DNA of 64,000 bases from Streptomyces sp. 11x1 (GCF_032598905.1 NZ_CP122458.1:8643001-8707000); one strand, 5' to 3'. Shown: positions 1 through 9,062, numbered from the stretch's first letter. Numbers and translations are program-made. The notes: a model not told the origin generated them from the sequence alone.

Positions 1-258
1 CGCTGGAGTACCGCACCCGCTTCGTGCGCGATCCCCTGAACCTGACCAAGAAGAAGTACGACTCCACGGGCACGACGGACAGTGTGCGCACCCGGGGCGG
101 TCAGTACCGGACCTGCGTGTGGCAGATGTTCGTGCACAAGGGCATGCCGCTGGGCCTGAAGATATCCGCGCGGGGGGGCGGGGGACACGCGGCGGGCCAC
201 GGCGATCAGCCTCGCCGAGTTCAAGCTCGCCATCCACACGGACGTCGAGAAGCCGTAG
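1..258 (+). pseudogene. 3' end of unknown gene, apparently frameshifted
   Basis: The window opens inside a gene. Frame 3 reads well from the first bases (it contains RFVRDPLNLTKKKYDSTGTT and WQMFVHKGMPLGLKIS) up to about base 172. The reading then looks better in frame 1 (AISLAEFKLAIHTDVEKP, stop TAG at 256-258). The switch falls in the G-rich stretch at 172-184, where two G runs flank a single C; removing one G would join the two halves into one continuous protein tail. I do not recognise the family. It is either a real single-base insertion or a sequencing error in a homopolymer. The 5' part lies outside the window. Confidence 0.5.
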
Positions 259-331
259 CCGTCACGCCGTACCGGAACCTCGTCGACACACATGCACGGG
301 GGTGCGGCATCCCCGGCGCACCCCCGCCGCG

Positions 332-934
332 CTAGGCCGAGACCAGCAGTCGCCCGCGCCTGGACTCCGCCAGGGCCTCGGGGGTGAGTACCGGTCGTGG
401 CACCACGATTCCGCACTCCGTGCAGACCGGACCCGAGGACGGCTCATGGGCCAGGTCGTACATCCAGACGAGGAGCTCGCCCTCGCACACCGGGCAGGAC
501 GAGCCCGGTTCGCGCTCCAGCGCGGCGATGAGCCGGCGCAGCACCTCCGCCAGTGGTTCACGGGGGTGGACCTTCGGGTCGTCGCACCATGCGACACCGA
601 AACCGCCCCAGGTCAGCCGGTGCCAGTCGTCGACACTGCCCGGCCTGCGCAGCCCGTCGTACTTCTCCTTCTTGCGGCGCCGCGCGAACTGCACCTCGTA
701 GTCGAGCCAGACGGAGCGGGCCTCTTCCAACTCCTCCAGTGCGGCCACGAGCCGCGCCGGGTCGGGGTTGCGGTCCTCGGGGCCGAAGCCGGCCCGCGAG
801 CACAAGTGGTCCCACGTCGCCCGATGCCCGTAGGGGGCGAACCTCTCAAGGCACTTGCGCAGTGAATACCGCCGCAGTGCCAGATCGCACCTGGGATCTC
901 GCACCTGTCTTGCCAGACTCCGGAAACCGGCCAT
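332..934 (-). CDS. hypothetical protein with C-terminal zinc-ribbon-like cysteines
   Basis: This encodes a 200-residue protein of unknown function that starts with ATG (MAGFRSLARQ). The N-terminal two thirds is rich in Arg, Glu and Trp, probably helical and soluble. The C-terminal part has two CxxC pairs (CPVC near residue 147 and CTEC near 171), the usual layout of a small zinc ribbon. There is no signal peptide or membrane segment. It is transcribed away from the acylase gene, with a 355-bp gap between their starts. The family is not recognised; a nucleic-acid or protein-binding role is only a guess from the zinc ribbon. Confidence 0.75.
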   Translation of the reverse strand: MAGFRSLARQVRDPRCDLALRRYSLRKCLERFAPYGHRATWDHLCSRAGFGPEDRNPDPARLVAALEELEEARSVWLDYEVQFARRRKKEKYDGLRRPGSVDDWHRLTWGGFGVAWCDDPKVHPREPLAEVLRRLIAALEREPGSSCPVCEGELLVWMYDLAHEPSSGPVCTECGIVVPRPVLTPEALAESRRGRLLVSA

Positions 935-1289
935 CGCCCTGCACCTCCGTCACACCTGCACCTGAACTTCGGTCACTTCGGCGTCGTCGTCGGGACGTCG
1001 CCGAATAGACGTATCGACACGCGATTCGGCTCCATCCGATTTCCGATGACCTCCCTAAGTCGTCTGCTGAGCCGTTCACGGACCGTTCCTGCCTACGCCT
1101 GACTGCCTCTGACTTCTTCTTGCGCTTTTGTTGCGCTTCTTCTTGGGCTTACGACTACTTCTGAGTACCTGTTCACGCTGTCCGTCACCTGTGTGTCCGC
1201 GGTGATCCAGAAAACGTGACGCATGTTCATGTTCAAAGTCGGGGATACCGGCGGTAACATCCGGCCCACCCCTGTCAGGAGGAGCTGCC
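935..1289. other. divergent intergenic region, unusually AT-rich
   Basis: This 355-bp gap lies between two divergent genes and must hold both promoters. It is clearly less GC-rich than its surroundings, especially about 1085-1235, and contains an imperfect direct repeat of GCGCTT/CTTCTTG around 1105-1150. The ribosome binding site of the acylase (AGGAGGAGCTGCC) is at its right end. I see no convincing -35/-10 pair and no gene with the third-position bias of its neighbours. Confidence 0.4.
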
Positions 1290-4103
1290 ATGCCCTGGCG
1301 CACCCCACGCACTTCACGCAACGCACCGGACGGACTGAGAACTCCCCGCAGATTCCCGGAGTTCCTCAAGGCCGCCTCCCTATGCGCACTCGTTGCCGGT
1401 CTTTTGTCGCCTCTTTCCCCGACTTCCCCGGCGGCGGCCGCCGACACCGGGTCCGTGCAGGCGGCAGCCGTGACCGACCACTGCGGCGGACAGTGCTCCG
1501 ACATCCTGCCGCCCGGCCAGAACGGCAACGCCACCCTCGCCCAGATCCTCCTCAACCAGGTGTTCGGCTCCATGCCGGAGAACGCGAGCAACCAACTCGG
1601 CCCCTACAACAACCTGGCCACCGGTTACCCCGGCCTCACCAACTCCACGATCAACACCTTCTTCAACGATGCCTCCTTCGGCGTCGCCTCCGACCAGGTC
1701 GCCTCCACCCTGAAGCCGGCCGGCCGCACCGACGTCACGATCGTCCGCGACAAGAAGACCGGCGTGCCGCACATCACGGGCACCACCCGCTACGGCACCG
1801 AGTTCGGCGCGGGCTACGCCGCCGCCCAGGACCGGCTGTGGCTGATGGACGTCTTCCGCCACGTCGGCCGCGGCAAGCTGACCCCGTTCGCGGGCGGCGC
1901 CCCGTCCAACCAGGGCCTGGAACAGGAGTTCTGGCGCCACGCCCCCTACACCGAGGCCGATCTGCAGGCCCAGATCGACAAGGCGGTGGCCGCCAACGGC
2001 GAGCGCGGGCAGCTGGCCCTGGCCGACGTCAACGCCTACGTCGCCGGCATCAACGCCTACATCGACGCCTCCGACAGCGGCCGTTACTTCCCCGGCGAGT
2101 ACGTCCTGACCGGCCACAAGGACTCCATCACCAACGCCGGCACCATAGAGAAGTTCAAGCCCACCGACCTGGTCGCCCTGGCCTCCGTCATCGGCGCCCT
2201 GTTCGGCTCCGGGGGCGGCGGCGAGGTCAACAACGCCCTCTCCCTGCTGGCCGCCCAGGAGAAGTACGGCGTCACCGAGGGCACCAAGGTCTGGGAGTCC
2301 TTCCGCGAGCGCAACGATCCCGAGGCCGCCCTCACCGTCCACGACGGCAGCTTCCCGTACGCCACCAAGCCCGCGGACCCGCAGGGCATGGCCCTCCCCG
2401 ACGACGGCACGGTCGCCGAGGAACCCCTCGTGTACGACCGCACCGGCAGCGCGGCCACCCCGGCCTCCACGAGCCTGTCCGACAAGGCCACCGACAGCGC
2501 CCTGAGCTCCGCCCGGCGTGGCATGTCCAACGCCCTCGTCGTCAGTGGCGAGCACACCGCGAGCGGACACCCCGTCGCCGTCTTCGGCCCGCAGACCGGT
2601 TACTTCGCCCCGCAGCTGCTCATGCTCCAGGAGATACAGGGCCCGGGCATCAGTGCCCGGGGCGCCTCCTTCGCGGGTCTGAGCATGTACGTCGAACTCG
2701 GCCGGGGGCAGGACTACGCCTGGAGCGCCACCACCTCCGGCCAGGACATCATCGACGCGTACGCGGTCGAGCTGTGCCAGGACGACGTCCACTACCTCTA
2801 CCACGGCACCTGCACGGCGATGGAGAAGGTGGAGCAGACCAACGCCTGGAAGCCCACCACCGCCGACTCCACCCCGGCGGGCTCGTACCGCATGCAGGTC
2901 TGGCGCACCAAGTACGGCCCCGTGACGCACCGCGCCACGGTCGACGGCAAGAAGGTCGCCTACACCACCCTGCGCTCCTCGTACCTGAACGAGGCCGAGT
3001 CGATCATCGGCTTCCAGATGCTGAACGACCCGGACTACGTCAAGGGTCCCGAGAGCTTCCAGAAGGCCGTCCAGAACATCAACTACACCTTCAACTGGTT
3101 CTACGCCGACTCCACCCACACCGCGTACTACAACAGCGGTGACAACCCCGTGCGCGCCACGAGCGTCGACCCCGAGTTCCCGGCCTGGGCCCGGTCCGCG
3201 TACGAGTGGCGCGGCTGGAACCCGACCACCAACACCGCCGACTACACCCCGCCCTCCCAGCACCCCAACTCCATCGACCAGGACTACTACATCTCCTGGA
3301 ACAACAAGCAGGCCGCCGACTACACCACCGCCCCCTGGGGCAACGGCTCCGTCCACCGGGGCAACCTCCTCGACGACCGGGTCAAGAAGCTGGTCGACGC
3401 GGGCGGGGTCACCCGAGCCTCGCTGACGAAGGCCATGGCCGAGGCGGGCCTCGCCGACCTGCGGGCCGAGGACGTCGTCCCCGACCTGCTCAAGGTCATC
3501 AACAGCAGCACGGTCACGGACTCCGCGGCCGCCGCGGCGGTCACCAAGCTCCAGACCTGGGTCACGTCCGGCTCGAAACGCACGGAGACCTCCGCCGGTT
3601 CGAAGACCTACGCCAACGCCGAGGCGATCCGCATCCTGGACGCCTGGTGGCCCCTGCTGGTGAAGGCCCAGTTCGAACCCGGCCTCGGCACTGACCTGTA
3701 CAGCGCCATCACCGCCAACCTGCCCGTCGACGAGTCCCCTTCCGCCGCGCACGGCCCCACCGGCTCCCACGCCGGCAGCTCCTTCCAGTACGGCTGGTGG
3801 AGCTACGTCGACAAGGACATCCGCTCGGTGCTGGGCGAGACGGTGCGGGGCCCGCTCGCGAACAAGTACTGCGGCGGCGGCAACCTCGGCGCCTGCCGCA
3901 CCCTCCTGATCAACACCCTCAAGGAGGCGGCCGGCAAGACCGCCGCGCAGGTCTACCCCGGCGACGCGAACTGCTCGGCCGGCGACCAGTGGTGCGCCGA
4001 CTCGATCATCCAGCGGACCCTGGGCGGCATCAAGCACAACAAGATCAGCTGGCAGAACCGGCCGACCTACCAGCAGGTCGTGGAGTTCACCTCGCACCGG
4101 TGA
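1290..4103 (+). CDS. secreted penicillin acylase family protein
   Basis: The product has 937 residues. It is an Ntn-hydrolase of the penicillin amidase/acyl-homoserine-lactone acylase family, which hydrolyses amide bonds of acylated substrates after autocleavage. The N terminus has a signal peptide: an Arg-rich start, hydrophobic core AASLCALVAGLLSPLS and an Ala-rich cleavage region before residue 52. The alpha-chain part carries the family signature GAGYAAAQDRLWLMD. The predicted N-terminal nucleophile of the beta chain is Ser413, in GMSNALVVSGEHTASG. The length fits the family. The start is supported by AGGAGGAGCTGCC immediately upstream. It stands alone between divergent and convergent neighbours and ends at a strong hairpin. 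The substrate (beta-lactam, lactone signal or other amide) cannot be told from the sequence. Confidence 0.9.
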   Translation: MPWRTPRTSRNAPDGLRTPRRFPEFLKAASLCALVAGLLSPLSPTSPAAAADTGSVQAAAVTDHCGGQCSDILPPGQNGNATLAQILLNQVFGSMPENASNQLGPYNNLATGYPGLTNSTINTFFNDASFGVASDQVASTLKPAGRTDVTIVRDKKTGVPHITGTTRYGTEFGAGYAAAQDRLWLMDVFRHVGRGKLTPFAGGAPSNQGLEQEFWRHAPYTEADLQAQIDKAVAANGERGQLALADVNAYVAGINAYIDASDSGRYFPGEYVLTGHKDSITNAGTIEKFKPTDLVALASVIGALFGSGGGGEVNNALSLLAAQEKYGVTEGTKVWESFRERNDPEAALTVHDGSFPYATKPADPQGMALPDDGTVAEEPLVYDRTGSAATPASTSLSDKATDSALSSARRGMSNALVVSGEHTASGHPVAVFGPQTGYFAPQLLMLQEIQGPGISARGASFAGLSMYVELGRGQDYAWSATTSGQDIIDAYAVELCQDDVHYLYHGTCTAMEKVEQTNAWKPTTADSTPAGSYRMQVWRTKYGPVTHRATVDGKKVAYTTLRSSYLNEAESIIGFQMLNDPDYVKGPESFQKAVQNINYTFNWFYADSTHTAYYNSGDNPVRATSVDPEFPAWARSAYEWRGWNPTTNTADYTPPSQHPNSIDQDYYISWNNKQAADYTTAPWGNGSVHRGNLLDDRVKKLVDAGGVTRASLTKAMAEAGLADLRAEDVVPDLLKVINSSTVTDSAAAAAVTKLQTWVTSGSKRTETSAGSKTYANAEAIRILDAWWPLLVKAQFEPGLGTDLYSAITANLPVDESPSAAHGPTGSHAGSSFQYGWWSYVDKDIRSVLGETVRGPLANKYCGGGNLGACRTLLINTLKEAAGKTAAQVYPGDANCSAGDQWCADSIIQRTLGGIKHNKISWQNRPTYQQVVEFTSHR

Positions 4104-4108
4104 GCGGC

Positions 4109-4137
4109 GCCCCGCACCGGTGCCACCGGTGCGGGGC
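4109..4137 (+). terminator. bidirectional hairpin terminator
   Basis: This is a perfect 13-bp stem (GCCCCGCACCGGT) with a 3-base loop, starting 5 bases after the acylase stop codon. It lies between the convergent acylase and hydrolase genes. There is no T tract, which is common for Streptomyces terminators. Confidence 0.8.
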
Positions 4138-4188
4138 GGTGTGAACGCCGGTGAGAACCGGTGAACGCGTGACGGCGGCGGGCCCGGA

Positions 4189-5508
4189 TCAGGCGATACG
4201 GCCCGCCGCCAGCACCACCCGGGCCAGCTCACGGTGGCAGATGTCGCTGTGGGCCCCGGACGGCGCGCCGCCACGCCGCACCACGGCCGAGGCGTCGACG
4301 TTCACGCACCCCGTCGCCGGCAGCCGTGCCTTGAGCGCGTCGGCCAGCTCGAACGACCGCGTCCCCTTGACCGCCTGCACCCCGCCGTAGCCGAGGGCGC
4401 CCCACTTCCTGCCCAGCACGCTGTTCACGCTCAGACCCAGCACCGTGCGCGCGTCGCCCGCCATCCGGGAGGCCAGCGGGTAGATCGTGCCGAGCGCCGA
4501 GTCGTGCCTGGAGTGGCAGCACACCAACGGGCCGTCGATCCGCCTGTGCTGCCCGTTCAGCACCCCGCTCGCCCGTTCGTCGTGCGGCAGCCGGGCCGCG
4601 AACGCGTAGTGCGAGAAGGCCGCCTGAAGGAGCGTCACCGACTTCACGCACCGCACACCCTCCGGCAGCCCGCGCAGCGCGAACGACACCAGACGGGCGC
4701 CGAAGCTGTGCCCGACGAGGTGCACCCGCACGTCCGGCGAGGTCTCCGCGAGCTGTCCGAGCAGCCGCCCGAGCCCTCGCTCACCGACCGTTCCGGCCCG
4801 CCGCTTCATCGCGAAGTAGGTTGCTTGGCGCAGCAGTTCGTGCGCGCCGTCCCACGCCTGGGGAGGGGTGACGGCGGCCCCGGTCGGCACACCCGGGGTC
4901 TCGACCTCCGCCAGCGCCGCCGCGAAGTCCGCGCACACCGACGCCGTGTCCCCGCACAGCATCCCGGGTGTGCCCTCCGGCGCACCCGCCACCGCGGTGT
5001 CCGCCGTGAACGCGCCCTGCGGCGCCTGTGACTCCACCTCGACCAGCAGCCGTACGAGCCGCCCGAACTCCTCCAACGACGCGCCCTCGTCCGGTCGTCG
5101 CTCCAGCAGCCGGGCGAGCTGCTCGACGACGGTGGACCGCCCGGGGAAGACCTCCGCCAGCGCGTGCCGGGTGTTCTTGTCGAGCGCCGGGCGACCGGGC
5201 GCGAGGGCGGGCACCGGCCTGAAGTCCGGGATCGGCTCGTCCGAGAACCGCATCGAGGGCCACAGCACGCCGACGTACCCCAGCCTCGCGGTCGGCGCGA
5301 GTACCGGGAACGGCTCGAAGAAGCGGCTGTAGAGCCCGGTCGCGCCGGACCGGTCGCTGTTCCAGCCGTGCGCGAAGACGACCAGATCCGCCACCCCGCG
5401 CCCGCCGACCCCGGCGAGCAGCCGGTCCCGCCGACCGGTGTCCACGTCCCCGTCCGCGTCGAAGGTCAGTTCCCAGTAGGGAGTCACGCTCATTTCCACA
5501 ACCGCCAT
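4189..5508 (-). CDS. alpha/beta hydrolase (serine esterase-like)
   Basis: This encodes a protein of about 439 residues with an alpha/beta-hydrolase layout. VVFAHGWNSD resembles the oxyanion-hole HG motif, VHLVGHSFGARL is the nucleophile elbow (GHSFG, Ser as nucleophile), and a late His near SGAHSDICH could complete the triad. No signal peptide is seen, so it is probably cytoplasmic. I chose the ATG at 5508 (MAVVEMSVTPYWEL) because GAAGGGG lies just upstream; an in-frame ATG at 5580 has no ribosome binding site. Its gene is convergent with the acylase and upstream of the MITE insertion. Substrate unknown. Confidence 0.75.
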   Translation of the reverse strand: MAVVEMSVTPYWELTFDADGDVDTGRRDRLLAGVGGRGVADLVVFAHGWNSDRSGATGLYSRFFEPFPVLAPTARLGYVGVLWPSMRFSDEPIPDFRPVPALAPGRPALDKNTRHALAEVFPGRSTVVEQLARLLERRPDEGASLEEFGRLVRLLVEVESQAPQGAFTADTAVAGAPEGTPGMLCGDTASVCADFAAALAEVETPGVPTGAAVTPPQAWDGAHELLRQATYFAMKRRAGTVGERGLGRLLGQLAETSPDVRVHLVGHSFGARLVSFALRGLPEGVRCVKSVTLLQAAFSHYAFAARLPHDERASGVLNGQHRRIDGPLVCCHSRHDSALGTIYPLASRMAGDARTVLGLSVNSVLGRKWGALGYGGVQAVKGTRSFELADALKARLPATGCVNVDASAVVRRGGAPSGAHSDICHRELARVVLAAGRIA

Positions 5509-5621
5509 GACGAGTCCCCTTCGGCCCCCGTTGGTGGTGCGCTCAGGCGCATGGTCCTGCCAACGGCGAGAGATGGCCATACGTCACGTACGGCCGGACT
5601 CGCGATCCGAACGTCCGGTTA

Positions 5622-5831
5622 GGCCCTGTCGTCACATTCCCGTCGTCGCCCGAAGGGCGGCCTGGCGGCGTCGTGGGGGTACCTCCCGGTCGAGCGCAGC
5701 CGAGACCGGGGGAGCGTGCTCTCGGCGTGCCGGGCACTGACCCGCGTACCGGACGTACTCGGGTCGGTGCCCGGTGCGTCGAGAGCGCGTGCATGGCGTC
5801 GCGGGGCAGGCGGGAATGTGACGACAGGGCC
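5622..5831. mobile_element. MITE-like element, 210 bp, with 21-bp terminal inverted repeats
   Basis: Perfect 21-bp inverted repeats (beginning GGCCCTGTCGTCACATTCC) occupy 5622-5642 and 5811-5831. They are flanked by a direct TTA at 5619-5621 and 5832-5834, a 3-bp target duplication. The interior has no coding capacity but can fold into a long imperfect hairpin (arms about 5719-5785, apex near GTACCGGACGTAC). A TNA target duplication and GG-starting ends fit non-autonomous derivatives of IS5-family (IS427-type) elements common in Streptomyces; the family assignment is inference. The right-hand TTA is the stop codon (TAA on the minus strand) of the adjacent namZ-like gene. Confidence 0.8.
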
Positions 5832-7088
5832 TTAGCGGTACAGCAGATACTCCTTGCGAACCCTGCGGAACGCTGCCAGTTCCTCCTGCCAGCCGGCCAC
5901 GACCTCGTCCGTGTCCGCGCCCGCGTCGATCATCGTCCGCACCCGCGCCGAACCGGTCAGCTTGTCGATCCAGTTGTCCGGTCGCCAGGCGAAGCCGCTC
6001 CACACCTCCCTGGCGGTCACGAGAAGGCCGATCCCCGTGCGCACCGGGTCGTACGCGGCCCGGTCGTGGACATGGACCTGCACACCCCCGATGGTCTTCC
6101 CCTGGAACTTGGAGAACGTCGGCGCGAAGTACGCCTCCCTGAAGTGCGCGCCGGGCAGACTGAGTTCGTTGGCGGCCGCCGCCCACCGCCGGTCGATCCC
6201 CTCCGCGCCGAGCAGCTCGAACGGCCGGGTGGTGCCTCGCCCCTCGGACAGGTTCGTCCCCTCGAACAGACACGTCCCGGAGTACACGAGCGCGGTGTCC
6301 GGCGTCGGCATGTTCGGGCTCGGCGGCACCCACGGCAGCCCGGACGCGTCGTGGAACCGTGACCGCTTCCACCCCGACATCAGTACGGTCTCCAGCGGTA
6401 CCGGCGCTGTGAGGAACTCGCCGTTGAACAGCCGGGCCAGCTCCGCCACCGTCATCCCGTGCGCCTGCGCGATGGGCTGCCGCCCGACGAACGTCGCGAA
6501 CTCCTTGTGCAGCACGGGCCCTTGGGCGCTGCGCCCGGTCACCGGGTTCGGCCGGTCCAGCACCACGAAACGTTTCCCGGCCAGCTGGGCCGCCTCCATG
6601 CAGTCGTACAGCGTCCAGATGTACGTGTAGAAGCGGGCGCCGACGTCCTGGATGTCGAAGACGACCGTGTCCACGCCGGAGGCGGTGAAGATGTCCGCGA
6701 GGGGGCGGCCGCTCTTCTGGTACGTGTCGTACACGGGCAGTCCGGTCGCCGGGTCGTCGTGGCGGCCCTCGGAGCCGCCGGCCTGGGCGGTGCCGCGAAA
6801 GCCGTGCTCGGGGCCGAAGACGGCCCTGAGGTCCACGCGGTCGTCGGCGTGCATCACGTCGACGATGTGGCGGGCGTCGCGGGTGACGCCGGTCGGGTTG
6901 GTGACGATGCCGACCTTCTGGCCGCCGAGGATCTTGTAGCCGTCTCCGGCCAGGCGCTCGAAGCCGGTGCGCAGCCCTGGGCGGGCTGCCTCGGCCGGGG
7001 CTGCGGTGGTGAGGCCGGCGGTGGAGGCGGTGGCCGTGGCCGCCGTGGCCGTGGAGGCGGCGAGGAAGGTGCGGCGGGAGAGGTGCAT
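5832..7088 (-). CDS. namZ: secreted DUF1343 family protein, NamZ-type exo-beta-N-acetylmuramidase
   Basis: This encodes a 418-residue protein of the DUF1343 family. Characterised members (NamZ) remove terminal N-acetylmuramic acid from peptidoglycan fragments, so a role in cell-wall recycling outside the membrane is likely. The N terminus is a Tat-type signal (SRRTFLAAS followed by a long Ala/Thr stretch to about residue 35). Family features include VGIVTNPTG, AVFGPEHGFRG, FDIQDVGARFYTY and VLDRPNPV. A short TTTCACC-rich leader precedes the ATG. It is divergent from the SDR gene. Its TAA stop is part of the TTA duplication made by the MITE, so the insertion landed exactly at the end of the gene. 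The exact substrate is inferred from the family. Confidence 0.85.
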   Translation of the reverse strand: MHLSRRTFLAASTATAATATASTAGLTTAAPAEAARPGLRTGFERLAGDGYKILGGQKVGIVTNPTGVTRDARHIVDVMHADDRVDLRAVFGPEHGFRGTAQAGGSEGRHDDPATGLPVYDTYQKSGRPLADIFTASGVDTVVFDIQDVGARFYTYIWTLYDCMEAAQLAGKRFVVLDRPNPVTGRSAQGPVLHKEFATFVGRQPIAQAHGMTVAELARLFNGEFLTAPVPLETVLMSGWKRSRFHDASGLPWVPPSPNMPTPDTALVYSGTCLFEGTNLSEGRGTTRPFELLGAEGIDRRWAAAANELSLPGAHFREAYFAPTFSKFQGKTIGGVQVHVHDRAAYDPVRTGIGLLVTAREVWSGFAWRPDNWIDKLTGSARVRTMIDAGADTDEVVAGWQEELAAFRRVRKEYLLYR

Positions 7089-7262
7089 GTGGGGTGACCT
7101 CCGTCATCGCGGTGAGCGGTGTTTGGTGAAAGCTAAGCGCTTCCGGGGGTGGTTTGTCGTCTGCGGGTCCGGTGGGGCTTCTCGCGCCCACGTGGCGGAG
7201 CCGCAAATGTCACAGCCCCGCGCTCCTTTGGGGCGGGGGTGGTGGCACCCCTTCTCGAGTAC

Positions 7263-7279
7263 ATACCGACCGGTTAGTC
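7263..7279. promoter_or_regulatory. candidate TetR operator upstream of the SDR gene
   Basis: The sequence ATACCGACCGGTTAGTC contains one perfect half site (ATACCGACC) and one degenerate half site (GGTTAGTCT against GGTCGGTAT) of the palindrome found at 11431-11446. It sits about 50 bp before the SDR start. The regulator is presumably the TetR protein encoded at 8233-8826. Confidence 0.5.
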
Positions 7280-7330
7280 TGAGCCCGTAGGTGGGTCGTT
7301 GCTGATGCGTCGCGTCGAAGGAGACCGATC

Positions 7331-8092
7331 GTGGGAGCCGTGCAGGGTGCTGGTGTGGTCGTCACGGGAGCCGGTGGCGGGATCGGGGCCGCGCTGGCCC
7401 GGCGGTTCGCCGCGGAGGGGGCCCGGGTCGTCGTGAACGACCTGGACGGGGACCGGGCGAAGGCCGTGGCAGAGGAGATCGGCGGGATCGCGGTGCCCGG
7501 GGACGCCTCGGCGATCGTTCCGGCGGCGCGTGACGCGCTCGGCGGGACCGTGGACGTGTACTGCGCCAACGCCGGGCTCGCCTCCGGGGGGACCGAAGCC
7601 GCCGACGAGAAGGTGTGGGCGCTCGCCTGGGACGTCAACGTGATGGCGCACGTCCGGGCGGCCCACGACCTGCTGCCGGCGTGGCTGGAGCGCGGCAGCG
7701 GGCGTTTCGTGTCCACGGTCTCGGCGGCGGGCCTGCTGACGATGATCGGCGCGGCGCCCTACAGCGTCACCAAGCACGGGGCGTACGCCTTCGCCGAGTG
7801 GTTGTCCCTCACCTACCGCCACCGGGGCATCAAGGTGCACGCGATCTGCCCGCAGGGGGTGCGCACCGACATGTTGACGGCCTCCGGCAGCGCGGGCGAC
7901 CTGGTGCTCGCGCCGACCGCGATCGAGCCCGAGGACGTGGCCGACGCGTTGTTCGAGGGCATCGAGAAGGACCGCTTCCTGATCCTGCCGCACCCCGAGG
8001 TGGCCGCCTACTACCAGGCCAGGGCGGCAGACCCGGACCGCTGGCTGACGAACATGAACCACATCCAGCAGAAGTGGGAGACGACGGGCTGA
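7331..8092 (+). CDS. short-chain dehydrogenase/reductase
   Basis: The product is a 253-residue classical SDR oxidoreductase using NAD(H) or NADP(H). The Rossmann glycine motif is at the N terminus (TGAGGGIGAALARR), followed by the structural NAG (CANAGLASGG) and the catalytic Ser131, Tyr144 and Lys148 (PYSVTKHG). It starts at GTG 7331 with AAGGAG 7 bases upstream. The TetR gene follows 140 bp later on the same strand. The TetR-type operator in front, shared with the acyl-CoA dehydrogenase operon, suggests it oxidises or reduces a hydroxyacyl or carbonyl intermediate in that pathway. That substrate assignment is inference. Confidence 0.88.
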   Translation: MGAVQGAGVVVTGAGGGIGAALARRFAAEGARVVVNDLDGDRAKAVAEEIGGIAVPGDASAIVPAARDALGGTVDVYCANAGLASGGTEAADEKVWALAWDVNVMAHVRAAHDLLPAWLERGSGRFVSTVSAAGLLTMIGAAPYSVTKHGAYAFAEWLSLTYRHRGIKVHAICPQGVRTDMLTASGSAGDLVLAPTAIEPEDVADALFEGIEKDRFLILPHPEVAAYYQARAADPDRWLTNMNHIQQKWETTG

Positions 8093-8232
8093 CCGCCCTG
8101 CCCGGCGGGCGGGCGCCGGGGAATGGGATGATCCTCCGGCGGGAGCGCCCGATTCCGCCCGGTCGGGAACCGATCGAGCCCGGCTGGGCGACCAGTAGGC
8201 GACGACAGAACCTCGGAAGGCAGGTGGCGGCA

Positions 8233-8826
8233 GTGCCCAGGACGACGGACGGAGACGGTACGCCCGTCCCGCAGCGGCTGCTGGCCGCCGCCACCCGGCT
8301 CTTCGCCGAGCGGGGATACGACCGCACCTCCGTGCAGGAGATCGTCGAGGCCGCGGGTGTCACCAAGGGTGCGCTCTACCACTACTTCGGCTCCAAGGAC
8401 GACCTGCTGCACGAGGTGTACGCGCGCGTGCTGCGGATCCAGCAGGAACGGCTGGACGCGTTCGCGGGGGCCGACGCGCCGGTGGAGGAGCGGTTGCGGG
8501 GGGCCGCGGCGGACGTCGTGGTCACCACCATCGACAACCTCGACGATGCGATGATCTTCTTCCGCTCGATGCACCACCTGAGCCCCGAGAAGAACAAGCA
8601 GGTCCGCGCGGAGCGCCGCCGCTACCACGAGCGCTTCCGGGCTCTCGTGGAAGAGGGCCAGGAGACCGGGGTCTTCTCCAAGGCGACCCCGGCGGACCTG
8701 GTCGTCGACTACCACTTCGGCTCGGTCCACCACCTGTCGACGTGGTACCGCCCCGACGGCCCGATGACCCCACAGGAGGTCGCGGACCACCTGGCCGACC
8801 TGCTGCTCAGGGCGCTGCGGCCGTAG
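8233..8826 (+). CDS. TetR family transcriptional regulator
   Basis: This encodes a 197-residue regulator with the TetR N-terminal helix-turn-helix (QRLLAAATRLFAERGYDRTS, then VTKGALYHYFGSKDDLL) and a ligand-binding C-terminal domain. I prefer GTG 8233 because of the spacing to GGAAGG; GTG 8224 is an alternative in the same frame. It follows the SDR gene on the same strand. Operator-like palindromes with core CCGACCGGTCGG in front of the SDR gene and of the divergent phosphotransferase/acyl-CoA dehydrogenase operon are its likely targets, and an acyl-CoA its likely ligand. Those links are inferred from position. Confidence 0.88.
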   Translation: MPRTTDGDGTPVPQRLLAAATRLFAERGYDRTSVQEIVEAAGVTKGALYHYFGSKDDLLHEVYARVLRIQQERLDAFAGADAPVEERLRGAAADVVVTTIDNLDDAMIFFRSMHHLSPEKNKQVRAERRRYHERFRALVEEGQETGVFSKATPADLVVDYHFGSVHHLSTWYRPDGPMTPQEVADHLADLLLRALRP

Positions 8827-8870
8827 AGCGCCTCATGGCTCGGGGGGTGCGGGTTCGTCGGCGACCGCGG

Positions 8871-9062
8871 GCCCGGTGGGGCTTCTCGCGCAGTTCCCCG
8901 CGCCTCTGAAACACCAGGCCCCGCGCCCCTGAAACACCAGGCCCTGCGGGCCTGGAAGACCGGGGCCCGGCGGGCCTGAAAGGCGACGGGTCCGCGGGTT
9001 GAAAAGCACGGGGCGCAGCCCCTGCTTTTCAGGGGCGCGGGGAACTGCGTGACCAGCCCCCA
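8871..9062. repeat. two inverted copies of a REP-like repeat flanking GC-rich hairpins
   Basis: A forward copy of the dispersed repeat GCGCAGTTCCCCGCGCC lies at 8871-8911 and an inverted copy (core GCGCGGGGAACTGCG) at 9029-9062. Between them are short repeats of CTGAAACACCAGGCC and related units. The 291-bp gap between the convergent TetR and acyl-CoA dehydrogenase genes has no gene in it. Confidence 0.7.
9001..9030. terminator. hairpin between convergent genes
   Basis: GAAAAGCA and GGGGC pair with GCCCC and TGCTTTTC around a 3-base loop, giving 13 pairs with a single bulged C. It is well placed to end transcripts from both the TetR gene and the acyl-CoA dehydrogenase operon. Confidence 0.65.

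Noticed and set aside
1093..1230. Minus-strand frame with MNMRHVFWITADTQVTDS in the gap before the acylase
   Set aside because: Third codon positions lack the strong G/C bias of real genes here, and the frame overlaps the acylase promoter.
1380..4274. Long antisense frames over the acylase, synthetase, metH and other genes
   Set aside because: They are the usual shadows of high-GC coding DNA: low-complexity Val/Gly/Arg-rich translations opposite well-identified proteins.
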